Shown here in pieces: positions 35,508 through 44,885 of a stretch of DNA of 64,000 nt (the stretch's first letter is position 1; each line of letters begins with the position of its first letter). Source of the stretch: Bacillota bacterium (lineage in GTDB: Bacteria; Bacillota; Dethiobacteria; DTU022); assembly GCA_033549065.1 (NCBI GenBank), contig JAWSUE010000006.1:1-64000 (forward strand). The letters run 5' to 3'. The position numbers were made by a program, and so were the translations under genes. The notes under the pieces were generated by a model that saw only the letters and a list, made by a program, of their open reading frames with translations, did no database searches and had not been told where the DNA came from.

Positions 35508-35590
35508 GATTAACACAAAATCACAAATCATATTGCACAGGTTTGGAAACAATTTCTCCAGTAGTTGCAGATGTCCTGAGTAGTTCGATC

Positions 35591-35599
35591 TGCTATAAT
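35591..35599 (+). promoter_or_regulatory. Extended -10 promoter of the miaB-mutSL operon
   Basis: TGCTATAAT (TGn + TATAAT), 24 nt before the miaB start, in the only gap between the ferredoxin terminator and miaB. Confidence 0.55.
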
Positions 35600-35622
35600 T
35601 TTAAGAAAAGGAGTGCCGATTT

Positions 35623-36987
35623 TTGGACAGGGAAATAACGGAAATAATCCATCAAACCGGGCAGATCGGGGAAGGAAAACGTTACCTGATAATTACTCTG
35701 GGCTGCCAGATGAACGAACATGATTCAGAAGTAATGGCTGCACTGTTGGAATCTATCGGTTACAGTCCTGCTCTAGCCCCTGAAGATTCAGATCTGATCC
35801 TGATTAACACCTGTGCTGTAAGAAAAAAACCTGAAGATAAGGTGGCTTCCCTTCTGGGTAAATTTAATGCCCTGAAACAGGAGAACAGGGACCTGATCAT
35901 TGCCGTAGCCGGTTGTATGTCTCAGCAGAGTTCGGCAGCTGAATATCTGAAAGAGCGATTTCATCACGTTGATCTGATTTTCGGCACTCATGCCCTACCC
36001 CGTTTACCCCTGTTGATTGAAGAAGCAATCAGTACGAAAAAGATGATTATAGACATCGAAGAAGACTACACTGATCGGGAAGGTTTGCCGGTAAAACGTC
36101 TTGGGTCTCTGCAGGCCTGGCTGCCTGTGATTTACGGATGTAATAATTTTTGTTCCTACTGCATCGTACCGCACGTCCGCGGCAGGGAAAGGAGCCGGTT
36201 ACCTGAAGAGATAATCAAAGAAGCCGAAACAATGGCTGTGGAAGGATATAAGGAAATAACCCTGCTCGGTCAGAATGTTAATTCTTACGGCAACGATCTT
36301 CCCGGAAAACCTTCTTTTGCCGAGCTGTTACGTAAATTGGACAAAGTTGAAGGCCTGGAGCGAATACGTTTCATGACATCTCATCCGAAGGATTTATCGT
36401 TGGATTTGATTAATGCTGTTAAAGAGGGAAGAAAGATTTGTGAGCACTTTCATTTACCGGTACAATCAGGAAGCAACAGGATCCTGGAAAAGATGAACAG
36501 GCGTTATACTCGTGAACACTATCTGGATTTAGTTCACAGAATCAGGGAAGCGATACCCGGCGTGGCTATTACTTCAGACCTGATCGTCGGTTTCCCGGGT
36601 GAAACTGAACAGGATCTTATTGATACTGCAGATCTTTTGGAAAAAGCGCGTTTTGATAATGCCTTTTCGTTTATTTATTCACCAAGAAAAAATACTACCG
36701 CTTCAGAGTTAACAGATGAACTGAGTAGAAATGAGAAAGAAGAGAGGCTGCAATACCTAAATAAAATTCAACACCGGATCAGCAGGGAAATTAATAATCT
36801 TTTAAAAGATCAGGTATTGGAAGTCCTTGTTGAGGGATACAGTAAAACAAAACCGGAGATGCAAACAGGGAGAACCAGAACGAATAAGCTGGTACACTTT
36901 AAATGTTCAGAAGCTCTTAGCGGTAAACTGATCTGGATTAAAATTACGGAGGCACGGACCTGGAATCTTGGAGGAATAATCAATTGA
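35623..36987 (+). CDS. miaB: tRNA-2-methylthio-N6-isopentenyladenosine synthase
   Basis: 454-aa radical-SAM methylthiotransferase modifying A37 of tRNAs. The N-terminal UPF0004 domain has Cys in TLGCQMNEHDSE, NTCAVRKKPEDK and AGCMSQ; the radical-SAM motif is GCNNFCSYCIVPHVRGRE; a TRAM domain ends the protein. The start is TTG 35623 behind AAGGAG. The substrate (i6A37) is produced by miaA in the same cluster. The 3' end overlaps mutS by 4 nt. Confidence 0.96.
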   Translation: MDREITEIIHQTGQIGEGKRYLIITLGCQMNEHDSEVMAALLESIGYSPALAPEDSDLILINTCAVRKKPEDKVASLLGKFNALKQENRDLIIAVAGCMSQQSSAAEYLKERFHHVDLIFGTHALPRLPLLIEEAISTKKMIIDIEEDYTDREGLPVKRLGSLQAWLPVIYGCNNFCSYCIVPHVRGRERSRLPEEIIKEAETMAVEGYKEITLLGQNVNSYGNDLPGKPSFAELLRKLDKVEGLERIRFMTSHPKDLSLDLINAVKEGRKICEHFHLPVQSGSNRILEKMNRRYTREHYLDLVHRIREAIPGVAITSDLIVGFPGETEQDLIDTADLLEKARFDNAFSFIYSPRKNTTASELTDELSRNEKEERLQYLNKIQHRISREINNLLKDQVLEVLVEGYSKTKPEMQTGRTRTNKLVHFKCSEALSGKLIWIKITEARTWNLGGIIN

Positions 36988-39611
36988 ATCGCACCAGTCC
37001 GATGATGGAACAATATAAGAATATTAAGGCTCAACATCCGGATAAACTGCTCATGTTTCAGGTTGGCGATTTCTACGAATTCTTTTACGAGGATGCCCGG
37101 ACAGCAGCAAGGGAAATGGATATAGCCTTAACCTCGCGTGATACAGGCAGTGAAAATCCCATACCACTGGCCGGTGTGCCAATCCATGCGGCTGATACAT
37201 ACCTGAATAAACTACTCGGAAAAGGGTTTAAGGTTGTAATTTGCGAGCAGGTTGAGAGTTCATCACAGGCCAAAGGATTAGTCAGGCGCGAAATTACCAG
37301 AATTTTAACTCCCGGTACAATAATCGATCCGGAAATGCTTGAGGAAAGCCGCAATAATTATCTTGTTACCCTGATCAAAAATGAAAGCAGTTACGGTCTT
37401 GCCGCTGTTGATGTTTCCACTGGAGATTTTCAGATAACCGAACAGAGTGGGGAAGATGCCTGGGAAATTATAATCGATGAAGTTAACAGGCTGCAGCCCT
37501 CAGAAATTCTCTGTTCTTCTCCTGAGCTTGAGTTATTATCAAATTACCTTTCAAAATCAAACGGGGGATGCCTGACCAGTTCACTGCAGTCAATCCCAAC
37601 CGGCCCTGTTGCCCGGGAATTAATAACAGCACAGTGGGGCGAAGCTATTTGGGATGATCTTTCATTGGACCATTATCCCCGGGCTGTATCAGCAGCAGCA
37701 GCAGTTATTACTTACCTTGAATTGCTTCAACAAATCCCATCCGGAAAGAGCCATTTTCATCACCTTGATCTATATTTCATCAATAAAAATATGATCATCG
37801 ATATGATAACCAGCCGTAATCTCGAACTTACCCAGTCACTGCGTGAAGGAGGTAAAAGAGGCAGTTTACTTGGCCTATTGGATAACTGCCTGACCGGAAT
37901 GGGCCGGAGATTATTCAGGCGTTGGATTGAGCAGCCGCTGGTTAACTTAGTTTTGATCAATAAACGTCTGGATTCAGTTGAAGAACTCCTGACGAAACCC
38001 ATACAGCGCAGGGCGTTGAGAAAGAAACTTGAAGAAATATTCGACCTGGAAAGATTCTGCAGTAAACTTTCTTTTGAAAGGGTCAATGCCCGCGATCTGG
38101 TTTCACTGAAAAATACGCTGAAGGAAATTGAACTACTCCGAGAAAAGATCTGTGAGCTGGAATCTGAACTTCTCAGAGATACAGCGGTCGGTATACCCTC
38201 ATTTGATGATTTAATTTGTACGCTTGAAAAAGCTCTAGTTGAGGATCCTCCTCTTGCAATTAAAGAGGGAGGACTCTTTAAGCCAGGATATAACTCAGAA
38301 GTAGACCGGTTAAAACAAATTTCAAGTGAGACCAACAAGCTCTTGCTTGAATTTGAAAGCAGTGAACGGCAACGAACCGGTATTAAATCCCTCCGTGTAG
38401 GCTATAATCGAAACTTCGGTTACTTCATTGAAATAACCAGGTCAAACCTCAATCTGGTTCCGGAGAATTATCATAGAAAACAAACCCTGGTTAATGCTGA
38501 ACGTTTTTCAACAGAAGAGCTGCTGGAGATGGAAGAAGAGATCACAGGAGCCAGGGATAAGCTGGCCGGTTTGGAATATGAGCTTTTTGAAGACCTGCGC
38601 CGTGAAGTTGGAAATTATACAGATCAGCTTTTAAAAGCATCCTTCGAGATTGCCAAGATTGACTCTCTTCAGGGCTTGGCCGAATCAGCGGAAAGATTTA
38701 ATTTCAGCCGTCCGCTATTTTCTGAAAATAATGTAATGCATATCGTTAAATCACGGCATCCGGTTGTAGAACAGTTATCTGCCGAAAGATTTGTTCCCAA
38801 CGACATAATTATCGACAACAAAAACTATATTCTTATTATTACCGGTCCCAACATGGCCGGAAAAAGTACCTATATTCGCAGTACAGCGCTAATCGCTATT
38901 ATGGCTCAAATGGGCAGTTTTGTCCCCGCTGAAAGAGCCGAACTGCCCCTGTTTGATCGCCTCTTTGCCAGGGTAGGTGCCAGCGATGATCTTAGCCGCG
39001 GCCACAGCACCTTTATGGTTGAAATGCAGGAAACGGCGGCAATTCTAAAGGAGGCCACAGCAAATAGTTTAATTATTCTTGACGAGATAGGCCGGGGAAC
39101 CAGTACTTATGACGGAATGAGTATCGCTCGCAGCGTGATTGAATATCTAAGCCGAAAAATTAAGGCCAAAACTCTTTTTTCGACGCATTATCATGAACTG
39201 ACCAATCTTGAAAATGAACTGGAAGGCATTAAAAACTATACAATTGCCGTAAAGGAAAAGGGGAAGGATGTAATTTTCTTACGGCAGGTTATTCCGGGCA
39301 AGGCAGATAAAAGTTATGGAATAAACGTGGCTCGCCTTGCCGGTGTCCCCATGGAAGTACTGATAAGGGCGGAAACAATTCTGAATGAACTGGAGCTCGC
39401 TTCTTCAAAAGCTTCCGAACACCAGCTAAGTTTGCTGCCCATGGTTTCAGAACCGGTTCTCGATCATCTGAAAGAGTTGGAAGCTGCTGAAATAATCAGG
39501 GAGCTGGATTTAAACCGGATGACACCGCTGGAAGCGCTGCAGAAGATGTATGAACTGCAGAAACAGTTGATGGAAGAGGACAATGAATCCGAACAGGAAG
39601 GTGCCGGATAA
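36984..39611 (+). CDS. mutS: DNA mismatch repair protein MutS
   Basis: 875 aa. Mismatch-binding Phe-x-Glu in FQVGDFYEFFYEDA, connector, clamp, and ATPase with Walker A ITGPNMAGKSTYIRS and Walker B LIILDEIGRGTSTYDG, then STHYHELT. Full length for MutS1. The start is TTG 36984 overlapping the miaB stop, with GGAGG upstream. Residue 12 onward begins the canonical PMMEQYKNIKAQHPD. Confidence 0.97.
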   Translation: MNRTSPMMEQYKNIKAQHPDKLLMFQVGDFYEFFYEDARTAAREMDIALTSRDTGSENPIPLAGVPIHAADTYLNKLLGKGFKVVICEQVESSSQAKGLVRREITRILTPGTIIDPEMLEESRNNYLVTLIKNESSYGLAAVDVSTGDFQITEQSGEDAWEIIIDEVNRLQPSEILCSSPELELLSNYLSKSNGGCLTSSLQSIPTGPVARELITAQWGEAIWDDLSLDHYPRAVSAAAAVITYLELLQQIPSGKSHFHHLDLYFINKNMIIDMITSRNLELTQSLREGGKRGSLLGLLDNCLTGMGRRLFRRWIEQPLVNLVLINKRLDSVEELLTKPIQRRALRKKLEEIFDLERFCSKLSFERVNARDLVSLKNTLKEIELLREKICELESELLRDTAVGIPSFDDLICTLEKALVEDPPLAIKEGGLFKPGYNSEVDRLKQISSETNKLLLEFESSERQRTGIKSLRVGYNRNFGYFIEITRSNLNLVPENYHRKQTLVNAERFSTEELLEMEEEITGARDKLAGLEYELFEDLRREVGNYTDQLLKASFEIAKIDSLQGLAESAERFNFSRPLFSENNVMHIVKSRHPVVEQLSAERFVPNDIIIDNKNYILIITGPNMAGKSTYIRSTALIAIMAQMGSFVPAERAELPLFDRLFARVGASDDLSRGHSTFMVEMQETAAILKEATANSLIILDEIGRGTSTYDGMSIARSVIEYLSRKIKAKTLFSTHYHELTNLENELEGIKNYTIAVKEKGKDVIFLRQVIPGKADKSYGINVARLAGVPMEVLIRAETILNELELASSKASEHQLSLLPMVSEPVLDHLKELEAAEIIRELDLNRMTPLEALQKMYELQKQLMEEDNESEQEGAG

Positions 39612-39615
39612 ACTG

Positions 39616-41391
39616 ATGAGTATAAAGGTTCTGGACAGGAGCACCTCTGAACAAATTGCCGCCGGAGAAGTAATCGAAAATCCTTCATCGGTGGTCAAAG
39701 AATTAATTGAGAATGCTCTTGATGCCGCTTCATCTTCAATTGAAATATATATCGAAAACGGCGGGAAAAAAATAATAAGAGTTACCGATAACGGCTGCGG
39801 AATTGTTAAAAGTGAACTTCCCGTGGCTTTTCAGCGTTTCGCTACAAGTAAAATAGAAGATATTACCGATCTTGATAATCTAAGTAGTCTCGGCTTCAGG
39901 GGAGAAGCGCTGCCCAGCATAGCCGCCGTAGCCCGGGTGAAATTAACATCGCGAATTAAAGAATCACTTTCTGCCTGGTGCATTACAGTCGAGGGCGGAG
40001 AGATAACCGGTTCTGAAGAAACGGGAGCACCGATAGGTACAACTGTGGAGGTTCGTGACCTTTTTTACAACACACCGGGGCGGTTGAAATTTCTCAGGGC
40101 AGATTCTGTTGAAGCGGCAAAGGTCAGTACTCTCGTCTCAGAACTGGCGTTAACCCATCCTGGAGTCAGCTTTTTGCTAAATAGCGGAAAGAAAAAACTA
40201 TTTACTTCCACCGGTGACGGAAATTTGAAGCATGCAGTGGCTTCTGTTTACGGGATCGATACCGCTGAAGCCATGGTTGAAGTTAACCGGATCGGACATG
40301 ATCATAACATCATGGTTAAAGGACTAACTTCTGCTCCCGGATTGAACAGGTCGTCCCGCCGGTGGATAACCCTGGTGATAAACGGCAGATTGATCAGAAA
40401 TGCAATGCTGGTTAATGCTATCGAGAGAGCATACAGCGATCTTTTACCCCGACATAGACACCCTGTGGCTATCCTGCACCTGAGAATACCTTCCAAACTT
40501 ATTGATGTTAACGTTCATCCCGCAAAAGTTGAAATACGTTTCCAGGATCCCGAACCGGTTAAATCGCTGGTTTACAGATCTGTCCGGGCAGCCCTCACGG
40601 AATATAGTGATCTGAATCTGCAGAAAAGTGCGCTGAATACCGGTTTACCGCATCTGGTGAGGGAGTCGGATGTGACGATCGGTAAATATACACCGGAAAA
40701 TTTTCTGAAACAGGAATTAAAATTTGATCATTATTCTACATTGCAGAAGACAGAAGCCGGGAATATTGATAATAATAAGGAATCTCTCTTCGTCGAAAAT
40801 GGACCGCCGGGGAAAAGCCGTCTTATCGGACAGTTTTTACACAGTTACCTTCTGGTTCAAAAGGACGATAAGCTGCTTTTAATTGACCAGCATGCTGCTC
40901 ATGAAAGAATTCTTTATCACCAGGTAGAAAAAATAGAACATTCTTCAGACGATTCCAAAGCATCGCAGCTCACCATACCACAAACACTGGAGATTCCAGT
41001 TTCATGGCGGGATAGGATGGATTATCTCTTACCCTTTTTAAGTAAAACCGGATTCTGCATCGAACCCCTTGGCGAATACAATTATGTAATCAGGGCTGTT
41101 CCTTATATGTTACATGAAAGCTTTGGTGTGCATGAACTGAAAGATATCATCGAAAAACTGCTGACTGATGAAAATGAATCTCCGGACGATTACAGGGATA
41201 CGATTCGCAAAACAATTGCCTGCCATCGTTCAATTAAAGCAAAACAGCCGCTATCCTGGTCTGAAATGGAGAAACTGCTGGGTGAATGGGAAATTACACC
41301 CAACGCTCATCGATGCCCTCATGGAAGGCCTACGGTAATCGCTTATGACAAAGCAGAAATTGAAAGAAATTTTCTGCGCCGGGGGAATTGA
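39616..41391 (+). CDS. mutL: DNA mismatch repair protein MutL
   Basis: 591 aa. GHKL ATPase: IAAGEVIENPSSVVKELIENALDA, DNGCGI, FATSKIEDITDLDNL, and GFRGEALPSIAAVA. The C-terminal domain has DQHAAHERILYHQ, an endonuclease-type MutL motif (DQHA-x2-E), and HRCPHGRPT near the end, as in Firmicutes without MutH. ATG 39616 lies 4 nt after the mutS stop; the in-frame ATG 39583 is inside mutS. Confidence 0.96.
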   Translation: MSIKVLDRSTSEQIAAGEVIENPSSVVKELIENALDAASSSIEIYIENGGKKIIRVTDNGCGIVKSELPVAFQRFATSKIEDITDLDNLSSLGFRGEALPSIAAVARVKLTSRIKESLSAWCITVEGGEITGSEETGAPIGTTVEVRDLFYNTPGRLKFLRADSVEAAKVSTLVSELALTHPGVSFLLNSGKKKLFTSTGDGNLKHAVASVYGIDTAEAMVEVNRIGHDHNIMVKGLTSAPGLNRSSRRWITLVINGRLIRNAMLVNAIERAYSDLLPRHRHPVAILHLRIPSKLIDVNVHPAKVEIRFQDPEPVKSLVYRSVRAALTEYSDLNLQKSALNTGLPHLVRESDVTIGKYTPENFLKQELKFDHYSTLQKTEAGNIDNNKESLFVENGPPGKSRLIGQFLHSYLLVQKDDKLLLIDQHAAHERILYHQVEKIEHSSDDSKASQLTIPQTLEIPVSWRDRMDYLLPFLSKTGFCIEPLGEYNYVIRAVPYMLHESFGVHELKDIIEKLLTDENESPDDYRDTIRKTIACHRSIKAKQPLSWSEMEKLLGEWEITPNAHRCPHGRPTVIAYDKAEIERNFLRRGN

Positions 41392-41394
41392 ACT

Positions 41395-42348
41395 TTGACA
41401 AAACCGGGAGTCGAAAAAATACCTTTATTAGTCTTAGTCGGTCCGACTGCTGTTGGTAAAACTGCATTTGCAATTTCTTTAGCCTCGATCCTGAACACCG
41501 ATATTATCAGTTCAGATTCAGCCCAGGTATACCGGCATCTCGATATCGGAACGGCCAAACCTACAGCAAATGAGCAAGCCCTGGTGAAACATTACATGAT
41601 TGATCTGGTGAAGCCGGATCAATTTTTTAGTGCGGCCGATTATAAGAAAATGGTAGATGAACTTATACCCATTTTATGGAAAAAAGGACGACTGCCTTTT
41701 ATGGTAGGTGGCACGGGATTGTATGTCGATGCAGTAACCAATCGCTATGCCTTCGGTGAAAAGGCATACAGCAGTGAAATTAGAAATTTACTGGGTGAAA
41801 GGGCGGAGATAGAAGGCCTGGAAGCCCTCTATAAAGAGCTTGAAGAAATAGATCCTGCTGCTGCCCAGCGAATACATCCCAACGATCGGCGGAGAATACT
41901 CAGAGCCCTTGAAGTATATCAGCTTGAAGGAAAACCCATTTCTGAGCAGGTGACCGAGACTGCCAAGCAGGAACCGATTTACCAGACAGCTTATTTCGGT
42001 CTTAACATGCAAAGGGAGCAGCTTTATGAGCGGATTAACCGCAGGGTTGAACAGATGCTTGATCAGGGATTTCTCGAAGAGGTGGAACATTTAAAGAACT
42101 GCGGATATGGTATGGATGCTCCGGCAATGCAAATTCTCGGATACCGCCAGCTCTACCAATATCTTTCTGGAAAGATCAGCTGGGATGATACTTTAAATGC
42201 GATAAAAAAAGAAACCCGGAATCTTGCCAAGCGACAGCTAACCTGGTTTCGCCGCAACAAGGCGATCATCTGGTTTGATATAACAGAACAAAAGAGGGTG
42301 GAAGAATTTATTGAAAATATTTGCTTAAAAGTGAAGGATATGACATAG
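41395..42348 (+). CDS. miaA: tRNA dimethylallyltransferase
   Basis: 317 aa. P-loop LVGPTAVGKTAFAI, SSDSAQVYRHLDIGTAKP, PFMVGGTGLYVDAV, and the DNRRRxxRALE-like NDRRRILRALEVY. It transfers dimethylallyl to A37 of tRNAs, the substrate of MiaB. The start is TTG 41395, 4 nt after the mutL stop. The C-terminal AKRQLTWFRRN is typical. Confidence 0.96.
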   Translation: MTKPGVEKIPLLVLVGPTAVGKTAFAISLASILNTDIISSDSAQVYRHLDIGTAKPTANEQALVKHYMIDLVKPDQFFSAADYKKMVDELIPILWKKGRLPFMVGGTGLYVDAVTNRYAFGEKAYSSEIRNLLGERAEIEGLEALYKELEEIDPAAAQRIHPNDRRRILRALEVYQLEGKPISEQVTETAKQEPIYQTAYFGLNMQREQLYERINRRVEQMLDQGFLEEVEHLKNCGYGMDAPAMQILGYRQLYQYLSGKISWDDTLNAIKKETRNLAKRQLTWFRRNKAIIWFDITEQKRVEEFIENICLKVKDMT

Positions 42349-42417
42349 TTTCAGGCGAATAGTAACCCTTAATAACTATCATTCAGATCAGTAATCGATA
42401 TGAAGGGAGCCCGATAG

Positions 42418-42681
42418 ATGAAAGGCGCGGTCAATTTGCAGGATACATTCCTTAACCAGGCTCGTAAAGAAAACATGTTAACAACTGTATTCCTGGTAAA
42501 CGGATATCAAATCAAAGGGGTTGTCAAAAGTTTCGATAACTTCACATTAATGCTCGAGGTTGAGGGGAAGCAGCAGTTAGTTTACAAACACGCTATCTCA
42601 ACCATAATTCCGATCAGGAATATCAACTTACGCTCTTTTGAAGCAGAAGGTGCCGACATTGATGCTCCCGAAGATGAGTAA
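42418..42681 (+). CDS. hfq: RNA chaperone Hfq
   Basis: 87 aa, Sm-like fold. [13 protein letters not shown], the Sm1 region [20 protein letters not shown], and Sm2 [12 protein letters not shown] are diagnostic. It has the short acidic C-terminal tail usual for Firmicutes. GAAGGGAG lies upstream of the ATG. A terminator follows. Confidence 0.97.
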   Translation: MKGAVNLQDTFLNQARKENMLTTVFLVNGYQIKGVVKSFDNFTLMLEVEGKQQLVYKHAISTIIPIRNINLRSFEAEGADIDAPEDE

Positions 42682-42701
42682 AACGATTTAAAATTCTCTA
42701 A

Positions 42702-42731
42702 AAAAGGCACTCTTCCGGAGTGTCTTTTTTA
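42702..42731 (+). terminator. Terminator after hfq
   Basis: A GGCACTC/GAGTGTC stem with a short loop is flanked by AAAAAA and TTTTTT, so it could work in both directions. Confidence 0.85.
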
Positions 42732-42791
42732 AATTTCCGATGATCGGATTTTATTTAACAAATTCACTGCACAAAAAGGAAACGTGAGTAA

Positions 42792-44051
42792 ATGACTCAA
42801 TCAATAGAGAAGGCTGTCCTGGTTGGCCTTGATCTAAACAGGCCGGGAGTAGATATTGAACGGCAGATGGAAGAGCTGGCTTTACTGGCCGATACAGCAG
42901 GGGCAAAAGTTATGAACCGGGTCATCCAGAAAAGAGTTTCACCAGACCGGGCATATTATATAGGGCAGGGCAAAACACAGGAACTGAAAGCACTGGTTGA
43001 GATGTACGATGCCGATATGGTGATCTTTAATGATGAATTATCGCCATCGCAGATCAGAAATATCGATCGGGAAATCGGCGTGAAGGTTATCGACCGCTCT
43101 GCTTTAATTCTAGATATATTTGCCAGACGCGCTCTGTCAAGGGAAGGTAAATTACAGGTAGAGCTGGCCCAGTTAAATTACCTGCTGCCGCGCCTGATCG
43201 GCCTTGGACAGCAGATGTCACGTCTTGGTGGCGGAATCGGCACCAGGGGCCCCGGTGAAACCCAGCTGGAAGTTGACAGAAGGGTTATCCGGCGTAAAAT
43301 CAGTGAACTTAAAAGAGAAATAACTGCTTTAAGAAAACATCGAGCCTTACACAGGCAGCGTCGTAAGCGTAACCGCTGCAGTGTGATCAGCCTTGTCGGG
43401 TATACCAATGCTGGAAAATCGACACTGCTTAATGCCCTCACCGGTTCAGATCTCTATACGGAAGATAAGCTTTTTGCCACACTTGATCCAACTGTCAGAA
43501 GGGGTGAAGTGGGAGGAGGGAGGGAGGTCCTTTTTACCGATACTGTTGGCTTCATTGAAAAGCTGCCGAAACAGCTTGTTACCGCCTTTCAGGCCACTTT
43601 AGAGGAAATTGACGCAGCAGATCTACTGCTGCATGTCGTTGATATTAACCATCCAGATTATATAAATCAAATCCGAATAGTCAGAGATCACCTGTCCCGG
43701 ATTAATCCCGAATATTATCTTCGGGAATTATTGGTTTTCAATAAAATAGATCTACTCGAGGATCTTTCGGAAAAGCATTTCATCCTCCGCGAATATCCGG
43801 ATGCACTATTTATCTCAGCCCTCACTGCTGATGGATTAGATTTACTGAAAGAAAAAATCGCTGCTGTCTTGAGTGAACAGCGATGCCGGTTAAAAATATT
43901 TCTGCCCTACAGTGAAGGAAAACGCTACGCTGAACTACAGAAGCTCGGAGCCATCGAAAACGAAACATCAACCTCAGACCACCTTGAGCTTGTTGTGGAA
44001 GTGGATTTCGAACTTGCGGATAAACTCAAACCCTTCATTAAAAAGCAATAA
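42792..44051 (+). CDS. hflX: Ribosome-associated GTPase HflX
   Basis: 419 aa. The N-terminal HflX domain ends in the Gly-rich signature GGGIGTRGPGETQLE; the G domain has G1 GYTNAGKSTLLN, G3 DTVGFIEKLP and G4 NKID. It splits stalled ribosomes in other bacteria. The usual partner of the hfq-miaA cluster. It is convergent with lexA. Confidence 0.96.
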   Translation: MTQSIEKAVLVGLDLNRPGVDIERQMEELALLADTAGAKVMNRVIQKRVSPDRAYYIGQGKTQELKALVEMYDADMVIFNDELSPSQIRNIDREIGVKVIDRSALILDIFARRALSREGKLQVELAQLNYLLPRLIGLGQQMSRLGGGIGTRGPGETQLEVDRRVIRRKISELKREITALRKHRALHRQRRKRNRCSVISLVGYTNAGKSTLLNALTGSDLYTEDKLFATLDPTVRRGEVGGGREVLFTDTVGFIEKLPKQLVTAFQATLEEIDAADLLLHVVDINHPDYINQIRIVRDHLSRINPEYYLRELLVFNKIDLLEDLSEKHFILREYPDALFISALTADGLDLLKEKIAAVLSEQRCRLKIFLPYSEGKRYAELQKLGAIENETSTSDHLELVVEVDFELADKLKPFIKKQ

Positions 44052-44088
44052 GTGTACGAATTACGGACAGGCTTTAAATCGTACACTT
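44050..44088. terminator. Bidirectional terminator between hflX and lexA
   Basis: A 10-bp perfect stem AAGTGTACGA/TCGTACACTT (44050-44059, 44079-44088) with a 19-nt loop, followed by TATTTTAG on the plus strand. It separates convergent genes. Confidence 0.7.
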
Positions 44089-44091
44089 ATT

Positions 44092-44700
44092 TTAGAGTTT
44101 CCGGAATAAACCGACCACTTTGCCGATGATTTTAACATCCCGGGACATGATCGGAGCGTAGGCATCGTTTTCCGGTTGCAAGCGGATATAGTCTTTTTCG
44201 CGGTAGAAGCGCTTTACAGTAGCTTCATCACCGAGCAGGGCGGCAATGATATCGCCGTTTTCCGCAGTGCTCTGCTGTTTGATAATCACATAATCACCGT
44301 CAAATATACCGGCGTTTTTCATACTGTCTCCGGCAACCCGCAGAGCAAAGCAGCTATTTCCGTTGGATATTGCTTCGGGAACGGGAAAATAACCTTCACG
44401 GTTTTCTTCGGCTAGGATAGGTTGCCCGGCGGTAATACGTCCGATAAGGGGAACAAAGACACAATCACGCCCATCTTCATCATCCATTTTGTTTAGCAGT
44501 TTAATAGCTCTCGGCTTGGTGGCCATTCTCGAAATGTAGCCTTTGTTTTCCAGTATATCAAGGTAGCTGTGAACAGTTGCAGTAGAGCTGATTCCAAGCG
44601 CTTTGCATATTTCTCGGACAGATGGAGGGTAATTACAGCGTTCTACTTCACGCTCAATGAAATTCAGAACTCTTTTCTGTTTCTCAGTCAGCGGCTCCAA
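44092..44700 (-). CDS. lexA: SOS repressor LexA
   Basis: 202 aa. Winged-helix N-terminus MEPLTEKQKRVLNFI with PPSVREICKALG and TVHSYLDILE; self-cleavage site Ala-Gly in RITAGQPIL near residue 91; catalytic Ser in GDSMKNAGI and Lys in EATVKRFY. It represses DNA damage genes until RecA stimulates cleavage. A LexA-box-like palindrome lies over its own -35, indicating autoregulation. Confidence 0.97.
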   Translation of the reverse strand: MEPLTEKQKRVLNFIEREVERCNYPPSVREICKALGISSTATVHSYLDILENKGYISRMATKPRAIKLLNKMDDEDGRDCVFVPLIGRITAGQPILAEENREGYFPVPEAISNGNSCFALRVAGDSMKNAGIFDGDYVIIKQQSTAENGDIIAALLGDEATVKRFYREKDYIRLQPENDAYAPIMSRDVKIIGKVVGLFRKL

Positions 44701-44732
44701 ATAATCACCCTTTCATCCAGAACTTTTTTAAA

Positions 44733-44772
44733 ATTATATCATCACAGTTTGAAGATGACAAACAAAAGTTTG
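44733..44772 (-). promoter_or_regulatory. lexA promoter with LexA box
   Basis: On the minus strand TTGTCA (44756-44761), 17-nt spacer, TATAAT (44733-44738). The palindrome CAAACAAAAGTTTG (44759-44772) overlaps the -35. It resembles the Firmicutes SOS box GAAC-N4-GTTC with one change per arm. Confidence 0.75.
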
Positions 44773-44787
44773 CCCAAACCGATATAT

Positions 44788-44868
44788 TGTCAGGGGGACG
44801 GGGTTGTTGACAACTTTTTTTCACATTAAACCGTATTATATGTTGTCAACAACCCCGTCCCCCTGACA
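44788..44868. repeat. 27-bp perfect inverted repeat (REP-like)
   Basis: Arms 44788-44814 and 44842-44868 are perfect reverse complements over 27 bp, with a 27-nt AT-rich loop. Each arm contains the run GGGGGACGGGGTTGTTGACA. The outer end GTCCCCCTGACA recurs in shorter form at 50352-50363 (GTCCCCTGACAA), suggesting a dispersed palindromic repeat family. It lies between the leuA stop and the lexA promoter and may incidentally terminate leuA transcripts. Confidence 0.85.
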
Positions 44869-44885
44869 GTTTACGTTCTGACAGT

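Noticed and set aside
35440-35580. Short frame after the ferredoxin gene
   Set aside because: The ribosome site touches the ATG, and the frame runs through the strong terminator at 35485-35507.
37760-38338. 192-codon open frame antisense to mutS
   Set aside because: Ser/Arg-rich shadow of a well-conserved gene, no ribosome site and no recognisable domain.
44788-44868. Simple Rho-independent terminator of leuA
   Set aside because: 27-bp perfect arms with no T run after the second arm on the minus strand, and a related palindrome elsewhere, fit a dispersed repeat better.
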